Origin: Isotricha intestinalis
Lineage: Eukaryota; Ciliophora; Litostomatea; Vestibuliferida; Isotrichidae
Reading direction: 5' to 3'
Assembly: GCA_023807065.1 (NCBI GenBank)
Contig: JAJJLU010000542.1
Span: 1 to 32,619 of the forward strand
DNA length: 32,619 nt
Shown here: piece by piece, positions 1 to 8,407 of the stretch
Layout of the letters: each line of letters starts with the position of its first letter
Numbering within the stretch: position 1 is the first letter of the stretch
The notes under the pieces: model-generated
Seen by the model: the letters and a program-made list of their open reading frames with translations, nothing else
What the model was told of the DNA's origin: nothing
Databases searched by the model: none
Position numbers and translations under genes: made by a program

Positions 1-28
1 ATCCCCAATCCCCAATCCCCAATCCCCA
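1..28. repeat. Left telomere, CCCCAAT repeats
   Basis: Four C4 blocks separated by AAT start the window, giving three full CCCCAAT units plus a final CCCC, and then the sequence turns abruptly AT-rich. The strand orientation (C-rich strand at the 5' end) is that of a left chromosome end. The far end of the window carries the complementary G4ATT array, so both ends are telomeric. The unit differs from the Tetrahymena (CCCCAA), Euplotes (CCCCAAAA) and vertebrate (CCCTAA) types. Confidence 0.93.
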
Positions 29-2225
29 TTTTGGAATTCATTTTTTTATATATATATATATATTTTGTTTTTTATAATTATTTTTATATAATTATCCTAT
101 TTATTATTTTATATTATTTTTTTTATTTTTTATATATTAAATTTACTTATTATTTATTATGTTAAAATATTTTCAATATTTTTGCCATATTTTGCCCCTT
201 CCATAAAATAGTAATATTTCCTTAAGATAATATTTTAAATCAAAATGATTAATTAAAAGAAAAAAAATCAAGAAAGGAATTTTGATGATAAAGTAAATGT
301 AATAGATGTTAAAAGGTAACATTGTACTTTTAATATTTGAGATTTATTTTTAACATTATTTCTATCAATTCCTTATAAATATTAAAAAACCATCATCATA
401 AAATATTTATCCTATTCAATTCAAAAATACACATTATTTTTTTATATATAAATGATACAATTATAATCAATTAATATCGTATATCATATTAAACATGAAA
501 ATATTGTTGTCATAAATATATAAAGATAAATATTATAATAATTTGAAAATAAATTCAATAATAGGATGACAATTAAATATATTGTATTAACACAATTTTG
601 AATTTAAATTTATAAGTTAATATATTTAATTGAATCATAATAAATTATTATACAAAATTATCTTTCATATTCACATAAATATTCTTCACATAATTTTTAT
701 TACATTCTCAACAATATCCTTTATTAATTATATTTTTTGGTAACACAAATTTATTTACAATTTTATGATAAATTTAAATTTTTTCTTAATTTGATGTCCA
801 CATTCAAAATAAATCATAATTACTCTTATTTTTATAATTTGATTATATTCTTCATATAATGTTTTTGTAAACATAATTCAAAACTAATTTCTGACATTTT
901 TATTTCATTTTAATAAAGGAATTTAAATCAATAATATGTTAAATAAATAAAAAAATATCTCATTTTTTTATTTTGGATATTTTCTTTAATTTGCTCTTAA
1001 TATATAGTATAATTTGTTTTATTCCCACTTATTACAATTACGCAAATAATAAGGGATCTTATTTTTATTATTATTTATATCTCTTTTTATTAATACAAAT
1101 AATTATCATCATTAAAAACGATTCAGAAAGAATTTTTTACTATTACTAGTATTTGTTTTTGTGTTATCTTTTATTTATATGCAATAAACTTTTATTTATA
1201 AATTTAATAATATCTTATGATATTACTAAAAAAATAAATAAAACAAAATTGGGATTTGGGCCCAATCTCTATCTATTTAAATTATATTTAATCATTATTG
1301 TAATCAAAAATATTTTTAAATAAACATTGATAATATATGTTAAAGAAGTCAAATTAATAATTACTATATTTCCTAAATATAAAGATACAAATATATAATA
1401 ATTACTTCAATTTTTAGAATAAAAATTGATTGTGATCTTGATTCTTTGTCTTTTTTTGATAATTATGATTTATATTTTGAAAAAAATATGAATAAATGAT
1501 ATTCAAATAAAAGCCAATCTAATTCTTTTTTTGAGTAAAATAGTGTTGAAATTTAAGTTAAAGAAATTGAAGTTTTTGAAGTTGTTTTTAATTAATTTAT
1601 TGATTAATCAAAATTAGAAAAAATATTGATATAATAAAAATGGATTCTGAAAAAATAAGTCAATAAATTTAATTTAAATAAATATCATTTATTCTTATAT
1701 ATAATAAATTGAAAAGGTATATATCTATTATTTAAAATCAAAGCAAATAAAATTAATTCAAAAGGATTATTTATTTTATTTTGACACATTTTTTTTCTTT
1801 TTTAAAAAAAATTTAATAAAATAATTGCTAAATAAAATGAAAGAAGTTTTAAAGACATGTGATACAATTTATCCTTTTAAGCAAGAAAAATCTATATAAA
1901 AATAACATACAAAAACAATAAATTTAAAGTAAATTATTGATTTAGGAGGAATTTGTCTATAAATTCAATTCATTATGTAAAAAAAAACTGAATATATAAG
2001 AAAAAGAATTTAGAGGAAATAATATAGATTATATTTTTTAAAAATACTCTGAGATATTGTAATACATATAAAGGAAGTCAGTTTAATATATCAAAAAAGA
2101 GACTTTTTCAACTAATACTACTATAGAAGTTAAAGAAGTTGAAGTTTTAAAAGAAATATTTGAATAATATAATTATATATAAATTATGATAAATGAAGTT
2201 TTAAATTTTTAATTAATTATTTAAA
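29..2225. other. Left subtelomeric region without an intact gene
   Basis: No standard-code reading frame of useful length exists on either strand in this 2.2 kb stretch. It holds a telomere-like inverted motif near 1248-1269, a 14-base perfect inverted repeat (570-583 with 619-632), and two similar purine-rich stretches near 1557 and 2129. Several stretches (about 1420-1660 and 1837-2045) read as protein-like if TAA is ignored, so gene relics are possible. The base composition alone also produces such reads, and no family was recognised. Confidence 0.6.
1248..1269. repeat. Interstitial telomere-like inverted motif
   Basis: ATTGGGATTTGGG is followed directly by CCCAATC, giving a 10-base palindrome (TTGGG/CCCAA) in otherwise extremely AT-rich DNA. 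The G-rich half resembles the G4ATT telomere unit with G3 instead of G4, and the C-rich half is its inverted counterpart. It could be a degenerate telomere-to-telomere junction or a chance G/C cluster. Confidence 0.4.
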
Positions 2226-3134
2226 TTATATAAAAGATTCAAAAAATTTTAAAGATTCAGGACACATTTTATAAATTACAAATAAAACAATCATACATAT
2301 AATTATAATAATTAGAATTAATTTAAAACTTGAAATTCTAGGTGTGTATTTTGAACTTATAATATAGATTTTTCTATTATTTAAAGGTTTAATTTCTCTA
2401 TTATTTCCTAATGGATAATTTTTTCCAATTAAATTTTTAATATCAAGAAATTTAGAATATGAAATCTTCTGTATTTCACCTATAATTAACCAATTTACAC
2501 TTTCATCACAATATGGAGTTGTTAAACCACCTTTATAAAAATATAATGTTTGTTTATCTAATTTTGTAAAAAGAGATTTAAATTCTAAATTATTAATTTC
2601 TTGTTCAATATTATTAAATGGTAATTGTTCAATAAAAGAATTATTATCAACTACTCCATAATCAATTTTATATAAAAAGGCAATAACTAAATATTTATTA
2701 TTTGAGAAATGATTATTATCAGAATTAATATGAACTAAATGAACTTCAATATCATATGATTTAGAATTTATTTTATGTTCAGAATTTAAATGAAAATGAA
2801 TATCATGTAAATTAAAAGTATAGAATTTATCTTTTATTTTTATATTAAAAAAACCATTTTTAGAAGTATCAATCATATATTTATAACCATGAACAAATTG
2901 AATTTTTTGATTGTTTATTGGGTAATAATCAAAGGATTCTATTTTTGCTATTTCATTTCTATCATCAATCAATAAATTTAAATCTGAATTGATATTTATT
3001 GGGGATTGACTTTTTCCTGTTATACAAATAGTATTCCCCCATGATGATTCATCAGTATAATTTAAATATCCTTCATAACAATTTATTATTGTTGTTATTA
3101 TCTGGATTAAAAAAATGGAGAAGTTTTTTTTCAT
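2226..3134 (-). CDS. Alpha-class carbonic anhydrase, secreted and membrane-anchored
   Basis: Reversible hydration of CO2 to bicarbonate, probably at the cell surface or in a lumenal compartment. The 302-residue protein has an N-terminal hydrophobic signal peptide (about 1-20), the alpha-CA fold, and one C-terminal membrane helix (about 270-289) with a short basic/acidic tail. The zinc ligands are visible as H113 and H115 in HFH and H132 in EVHLVH. The SEH motif (118-120) and the substrate-pocket GGLTTP (202-207) are conserved. C37 and C209 match the disulfide pair of secreted alpha-CAs. The usual proton-shuttle His (CA II His64) seems replaced: NGFFN occurs where NGHAFN is expected. Length fits the family with an added membrane anchor. 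It is divergent from the WD40 gene at 3884. The start is the ATG before the signal peptide, and the stop is TAA. Confidence 0.9.
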   Translation of the reverse strand: MKKNFSIFLIQIITTIINCYEGYLNYTDESSWGNTICITGKSQSPININSDLNLLIDDRNEIAKIESFDYYPINNQKIQFVHGYKYMIDTSKNGFFNIKIKDKFYTFNLHDIHFHLNSEHKINSKSYDIEVHLVHINSDNNHFSNNKYLVIAFLYKIDYGVVDNNSFIEQLPFNNIEQEINNLEFKSLFTKLDKQTLYFYKGGLTTPYCDESVNWLIIGEIQKISYSKFLDIKNLIGKNYPLGNNREIKPLNNRKIYIISSKYTPRISSFKLILIIIIICMIVLFVIYKMCPESLKFFESFI

Positions 3135-3883
3135 TTAATTAATATAAAGAAAAAAATGTAAATAAGATTATTTTTAATTATTTATATGTTCAAGTTGTGA
3201 AATTTATTTAAAAATATGGAAACAATATTTTAGAGATAAATAATTTAAATTATTGGTGTTTCAAAAAACCAATTTCAAAAGTTAAATACCAATAATTTTT
3301 AAGGTAATAAATTTAAATATTTCTAAAATTATATAAAATAATTGTGTTTAGTGTTATAATCAATTTTTATAAGAATTGATTGAAGTCAACTTATTTAATT
3401 ATTTGGATTTATATTGCAATATTATAAAAAAAGAAACTCCAAAAAGAAAAAACTTTATTAGATAATACAATATATGAAATTCAAAAAATAGCCTTTATTT
3501 TTATTATATTTGTTGTTTTCTGATTTTTCGAATCTACTTTTCCTGAAACAATATAATTAAGTTGGTTTATTCTTATGAAAAACAGTCAAGGCCTTATATT
3601 TCCTTTTAAAACAATTAGGATTTAATAACTTTTTTTTCAAATAAGTTAATTATTAAAATATATTCCTTCTTAATAAGATATATATGTTTATTAAAAATTT
3701 TTAATTTTTAAAATATATTTTTATTTATTATTATGATGATAAATTATTAATATCATTAAATGAATTTTAAATATATCACAATAATTATTTTATTCATTAA
3801 AAAATAAACTATCCAATTATAATATTTTTTCAAAAATATTTTTAACTAGCAATTATAATGTATTATTTATATTTTTAAAAAAG
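3135..3883. other. Divergent intergenic region (carbonic anhydrase / WD40)
   Basis: This 749-base gap lies between two divergently transcribed genes and must hold both promoters. No protein frame is seen. It contains a strong 15-base hairpin at 3247-3298 and a slightly GC-richer patch around 3578-3607. No promoter element could be assigned. Confidence 0.5.
3247..3298. repeat. Long hairpin in the divergent promoter region
   Basis: AAATTATTGGTGTTT (3247-3261) can pair with AAATACCAATAATTT (3284-3298): 14 Watson-Crick pairs and one G-U if transcribed, with a 22-base loop. The loop contains a second ACCAAT (3268-3273) that could pair with the same ATTGGT (3252-3257), so two alternative hairpins are possible. 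Confidence 0.5.
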
Positions 3884-4777
3884 ATGTCAGAAAAAAAAAA
3901 TTTACAATTAATAAACAAAATAACTGTTGAATCTCCTATAAATACAATTTCAATTTTTCCTTCAGGAAAAATAATTTCAACTTCAATAAATCGAACAATA
4001 ACAATATATAATAGAGAATTTAATAAATTACAAGAAATTAAAAATGCTCACGATGAATTTATTTCAAATCTTAATATAAAAGATGAATTAAATTTTGTAA
4101 CATGTTCATTAGATTTAAATATAAAAACCTGGTATAAAAAAGAAGAAGAATATAAATTAAATAAAGTGATATCTAAAGCCCATAACTATCAAATAAATCA
4201 AGTAATATTTTGTTCAAATTATAATATAATTTCCTGTTCACAGGATAATTCAGTTAAAATTTGGGAATTTCAAAATAATAATTATCAAAATTCAACAACA
4301 TTAAATAATTCAAATTTTATAAATTCAATTTTATTATTAGAAGATAAAAAAATTTTAATTTCTTCAGGATGGGAAGGCACTAAATTTTGGAATATAAATA
4401 ATTATAATATTTTATTTTTCCTTTCTCAATGTTGTTGCTTTTATTGGAATGCTATTAAAAGATTTAATGAAGACCGAATTATTGTTGGAGGAAGTAGAAT
4501 GACTAATATTCTTATTATTTCATTAGAAAAACAAAATATTATTCGTGAAATTGAAAGTCCTTTTCTAAGTTGGGGAATTTATGTTATTAATAATTTACAT
4601 TTATTTTTACTTGGTGGAAACAGTAAAAATATTAAAATTTACTCAAATGATAATTATGAATGCATTCAAACAATAGAAGATGCTCATAGTGATGATATTA
4701 TGGGATTTAATCAATTAAATAATAATTTTATTATATCTTATTCAAAAGATTCAACAATTAAAGTCTGGTCTTTTTAA
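3884..4777 (+). CDS. WD40-repeat beta-propeller protein
   Basis: The protein has 297 residues and consists almost entirely of WD40 repeats, with recognisable repeat ends such as LNIKTWYK, NSVKIWEF, NIKIYS and the C-terminal STIKVWSF. Typical inter-repeat GH-like positions occur as AHDEF, AHNYQ and AHSDD. The number of blades looks like six or seven. Such proteins are protein-interaction scaffolds, and the individual function cannot be told from the repeats. No signal peptide or membrane segment is seen. ATG at 3884 directly follows an A-rich leader, and the stop is TAA. The decayed TBC gene copy begins about 85 bases downstream. Confidence 0.85.
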   Translation: MSEKKNLQLINKITVESPINTISIFPSGKIISTSINRTITIYNREFNKLQEIKNAHDEFISNLNIKDELNFVTCSLDLNIKTWYKKEEEYKLNKVISKAHNYQINQVIFCSNYNIISCSQDNSVKIWEFQNNNYQNSTTLNNSNFINSILLLEDKKILISSGWEGTKFWNINNYNILFFLSQCCCFYWNAIKRFNEDRIIVGGSRMTNILIISLEKQNIIREIESPFLSWGIYVINNLHLFLLGGNSKNIKIYSNDNYECIQTIEDAHSDDIMGFNQLNNNFIISYSKDSTIKVWSF

Positions 4778-4861
4778 AATTTTTTAATTAAAATTAGTTT
4801 TGTGATTTATGAAAAAAAATAATTTTTATCAAAAATATTTTTTATATTTGTAAAAAAAGTT

Positions 4862-5092
4862 ATTATTTCCATTTATCTTAATAACAGTATTGTAATTATT
4901 TTTTTAATTGGATTAAAAATTTATTTGGAATATTTTCTTCTGACAACGTACAATTATATATATTTGATTTTATTTCTTCTTTTTCTTCTTTATCATCAGA
5001 TTTTAAACTTTCTTCATCTTCATTTTCAAATATTTTTGTTTCTTTTTTATCAAAATCTATTAATTAAATTAAGAATAAATTTATTAATTTGC
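4862..5092 (-). pseudogene. Inverted, decayed copy of the TBC gene 3' part
   Basis: Read on the minus strand, this stretch matches the downstream TBC gene (plus strand, about 6712-6952) over roughly 230 bases. It encodes the series INK, NLIN, F-DKKET, FENEDEESLKSDDKEE, EEIK, SEENIPNKFL, where the parent has INK, NLINFDRKET, FESEDEESLKSDDKEE, EEIK, LEENIPNKFL. It has lost bases that shift the frame, carries stop codons and lacks the catalytic TBC region, so it is a fragment and not a gene. The plus-strand open frame over 4925-5113 is only its shadow. The copy and parent are in opposite orientation, about 1.6 kb apart. Confidence 0.85.
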
Positions 5093-5244
5093 CTTTTATT
5101 TTTTAAAAATTGAATAATATAAAAAAAATAAATAAATGTTTAATTATATCTTTTTATTGTGGAATAAATTTATAATAAAATAATCATTATTATTTATTTT
5201 TTTACAAAAATTATTTTTTATAATGATAAAAAAAAATTATAAAC

Positions 5245-7182
5245 ATGGGGTTGATAAATGAAAAAGAAGAACCATCTTTAATTTTAGAATTACTTAAAGA
5301 AAATCAAAGTTTAATAGAGAATAACGCTTCGAATGAATATTCTTTTGAATTAATTCATAAAATAATAAATTATTATGAAGAATTGCAAGAAATAATAAAA
5401 AAGAATGAAAAAAAATCTTTTATTGAAACCAATGATAATAACAATTATAACTTTCCTATTAAAAACAAAAAAAACTATTTAAATGAAATAAATCATCAAT
5501 TAAATAGAATAAAAAAATGGATTTTTATGGCAAAAACAAAAGATAATTTACAAAGATCAATAAGAGGAAAATCCTTTGTTTCAAAAAATGAAGCATTTCA
5601 TAATGTATTTTTAAAAAATTTAAATATATGCAATTCAAATGATTCAAAAGAAATAATAATTCAAAGTCCAAATAAAAAAGTATATAAAAAATTAACTAAT
5701 AAATATGCTAATTTTGAAAATAATAATATTAATATTACTGATTACACAGATTTTAAAATAGAAAAAGGAATAAAAAATTTTTTTATTAAAAATAATAATA
5801 AATTTTTAGAAAGAGTATATAAAGGACCTCCTGAATGTTTTAGATTAACATCATGGATGGTACTAAATAATATTCCTTTAGATAGAAATAAAGAAATCTA
5901 TGAATTTTATTCAAAAAAAGAATTAAATTTAGAAATTAAAAATAGTATAATAAAAGATATTCAAAGAACTTTTCCAACAGAAAATACAGAGATTTTAAGA
6001 CCTAAAGAAAAAAAATTATATAGTGTTTTAAAAGCTTTTTCAAATTTAGATATTGAGTTAGGTTATTGTCAAGGAATGAACTTAATTGTTGCTTTTTTAT
6101 TAAATGTATCAAATTTTAATGAAAGTGAAACCTTTTTTTTATTAATTTCAATTTTTAGTTCAACTTTTAAAGAAAGAGGAATTAATTATAATTATAATTT
6201 CTCAATGAGAGGAATGTTTAATAATGGTTTCCCTTTATTATTATTTATGAATTATATTTTTGATAAAGAATTTCGTAAATTATTACCTGATTTAAAAAAA
6301 AAATTTGAAGATTTTTCAATCACTTATGATGTTTGGATTGGAAAATGGTTTCAAACTTTATTTACAATAGTTTTACCTATTGAATGGTGTAAAAGATTAT
6401 TTGATTGTGTTTTTGTAAATGGAATTTTTTTCCAAATTAATTTTGGTTTAGCTTTCATTATTTTTTTAGAAAAAAATTTAATGAATTTTGAAGATGAAAT
6501 TGAACTATTAAATTATTTTCAAGAATTAATTGATAGTCCTTTAAATGTTAATAAAAAAATTTTAGTTGATTTTACAATTGAAGATTTAATAAAGAAAAGT
6601 GAAAAAATTAGAATAAATATTAAAGACTATTATAATAAATATTTAGAAGAATTTCCTTCATTTGAAGATGATATAGAAAGAAATAATATTGAATATAATA
6701 TTATTGGAATTGAAGAAATAAATAAAAATATATTTAATTTAATAAATTTTGATAGAAAAGAAACAATATTATTTGAAAGTGAAGATGAAGAAAGTTTAAA
6801 ATCTGATGATAAAGAAGAAGAAAAAAAAGAAGAAATAAAACCAAATTTACATAATTATACATTATTAGAAGAAAATATTCCAAATAAATTTTTAAGTCCA
6901 ACTAAAAAAAGGAAATCAACTTCTGTTGTTAATATAAATGGAAATTATGATGATGATGTTGATGAAAATGTAATTGTAAATGATATTGATGAATCAAGTA
7001 TATTTAAAGAATTTCCTGATAGTGATAAAAAATCGTTTAAATCTTATAATATTGAAAAATATACTTTGAATGAAAAAGAAACATTAAATGTAGATAATTC
7101 ACATAGAAAAAGTTCTAATTATGAAAATAATTTTTTCATTAAAGTAAAAAATTTATATCCTAATTCAAAAAATGATATATAA
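5245..7182 (+). CDS. TBC-domain Rab GTPase-activating protein
   Basis: The protein stimulates GTP hydrolysis by a Rab GTPase, acting in vesicle traffic. It has 645 residues. The N-terminal ~190 residues are helical and low-complexity. The TBC domain runs from about residue 195 (GPPECFRLTSW) to about 430. Both catalytic fingers are present: the arginine finger R241 in IKDIQRTFP and the glutamine finger Q276 in GYCQGMN, so an active GAP is expected. The C-terminal third (about 500-645) is acidic and low-complexity with serine-rich KKRKSTS and DKKSFKS patches. Part of this tail (near 6712-6952) is duplicated in inverted, broken form upstream. Start ATG 5245, stop TAA. The Rab6-type gene on this chromosome is a possible but unproven substrate. 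Confidence 0.9.
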   Translation: MGLINEKEEPSLILELLKENQSLIENNASNEYSFELIHKIINYYEELQEIIKKNEKKSFIETNDNNNYNFPIKNKKNYLNEINHQLNRIKKWIFMAKTKDNLQRSIRGKSFVSKNEAFHNVFLKNLNICNSNDSKEIIIQSPNKKVYKKLTNKYANFENNNINITDYTDFKIEKGIKNFFIKNNNKFLERVYKGPPECFRLTSWMVLNNIPLDRNKEIYEFYSKKELNLEIKNSIIKDIQRTFPTENTEILRPKEKKLYSVLKAFSNLDIELGYCQGMNLIVAFLLNVSNFNESETFFLLISIFSSTFKERGINYNYNFSMRGMFNNGFPLLLFMNYIFDKEFRKLLPDLKKKFEDFSITYDVWIGKWFQTLFTIVLPIEWCKRLFDCVFVNGIFFQINFGLAFIIFLEKNLMNFEDEIELLNYFQELIDSPLNVNKKILVDFTIEDLIKKSEKIRINIKDYYNKYLEEFPSFEDDIERNNIEYNIIGIEEINKNIFNLINFDRKETILFESEDEESLKSDDKEEEKKEEIKPNLHNYTLLEENIPNKFLSPTKKRKSTSVVNINGNYDDDVDENVIVNDIDESSIFKEFPDSDKKSFKSYNIEKYTLNEKETLNVDNSHRKSSNYENNFFIKVKNLYPNSKNDI

Positions 7183-8407
7183 AATCAATAAATTAAAAAC
7201 AAATGATTTATATAATAATTTTTAAATTTTTGATATATAAATAGATTATATGAATTCAAAACTTATTAAATTTTCATTGTAATCATTTATTTATATTTGA
7301 AATATTATGATATAATTTCATAAAAAAAGAAATAAAATTCAATTTTAATATTCTTCAATATATTGTTTTAATTTAAAACAAATATTATAATTACATATAT
7401 TCTAAAATAATTATATTCCCTAAAATTTTTGTTTTTTTTCATATTCTAAAAAAAATTCATTTTCAAATTTATAGTAAAGACAGTTTTCCAAATTTTATTT
7501 ACTTTATTTTTTTTCTTGAAATATTTATTGATTAATAATCATTTGAAATATTATTTTTACTTTGGTGAGTATTTAATTCAATTTACTATCATTTTATGTT
7601 TTAAAAAAATGAAATAAAAATAACACACAAATAATTAATTAAAAGTTAATCTAAAAATTAAATTAATTAACAGAATTTTTTTATTTTATTATAAAAAAAT
7701 TTTCCTAATTTTTAACTTTTTATTGTTTGAGATAAAGATATTCCATTTTCTTTATAGTTTAGGTTTTGTTTGTTCTTTTTTTAAAATCTTTATTTTTATA
7801 ATCAAAACAAAAAGTATTGCCCCTTAATCGCATAAACCTTATTAATATATTTTTGGAAATAATAATAAAATAAAGTTTGGAAAAATAAGTATTATAAAGA
7901 AAAAAAATCATAGTTATTAAAAAATTATAATATTTTTGGGAAATTCTTAAAGTAATTTTTAAATGAAATTTATCATATTTTGATAATTCTATAGTAAATT
8001 AAGTTTAATACTTTTTAATAATTGAAAAAAACCATTTTTAATAAAATGCTCATAATTCTTACAACATAAAAGAAAAAAAAAATTCTAAACAACATTGATA
8101 ATAAAAACCTTAATACTTGTGTATTTTATATTAAGATACATTTCTTTAAATCATGAAAAAATTTTTATTGGACTCACCAGATTGATAGTTCTCGTATTTA
8201 AAGAATTTTTTCTGTAATATTATTTGAATTAATTAATATTTAGAATTTTAAAATATATAATTTAATTGATTAAAATTTAATATATGAATTAAATATTTAT
8301 TTATATACTTACTGAATTTTATTATTCTAAAAAAATATTAACAACATTAAAAAAATTTACTTTAATTGATAGATAATTTACTTAATTAAATATTTTCAAA
8401 AAATAAA
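7183..8407. other. Intergenic region, 1.2 kb, with one foldable segment
   Basis: No protein frame is visible on either strand. The region is very AT-rich apart from a somewhat GC-richer patch at about 8168-8195. That patch lies in the loop of a 10-base perfect inverted repeat and is described as a separate RNA candidate. Nothing else was recognised. Confidence 0.5.
8108..8211 (+). ncRNA. Possible small structured RNA followed by T6
   Basis: A first hairpin pairs CTTAATA (from about 8108) with TATTAAG. A second pairs TTCTTTAAAT (8142-8151) with ATTTAAAGAA (8196-8205), perfect over 10 bases. Inside its loop GGACT and AGTTC can pair with one G-U. The last stem is followed at once by six T, which could be an RNA polymerase III stop. 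No known RNA family was recognised. In such AT-rich DNA part of the pairing may be chance. Confidence 0.25.

Noticed and set aside
1241..1270. Telomerase RNA template near 1248-1269.
   Set aside because: It has C3 instead of C4 blocks, no convincing flanking stems and no T-run; it would not template GGGGATT.
244..2190. Reading the left subtelomere with TAA/TAG as Gln gives long protein-like frames.
   Set aside because: The absence of TGA over 70-90 codons is expected by chance in DNA this poor in G, and all genes on the chromosome use TAA as stop.
4925..5113. Plus-strand hydrophobic 62-residue frame.
   Set aside because: It is the reverse complement of the decayed TBC tail copy; its Leu/Phe content reflects antisense of Glu/Lys codons.
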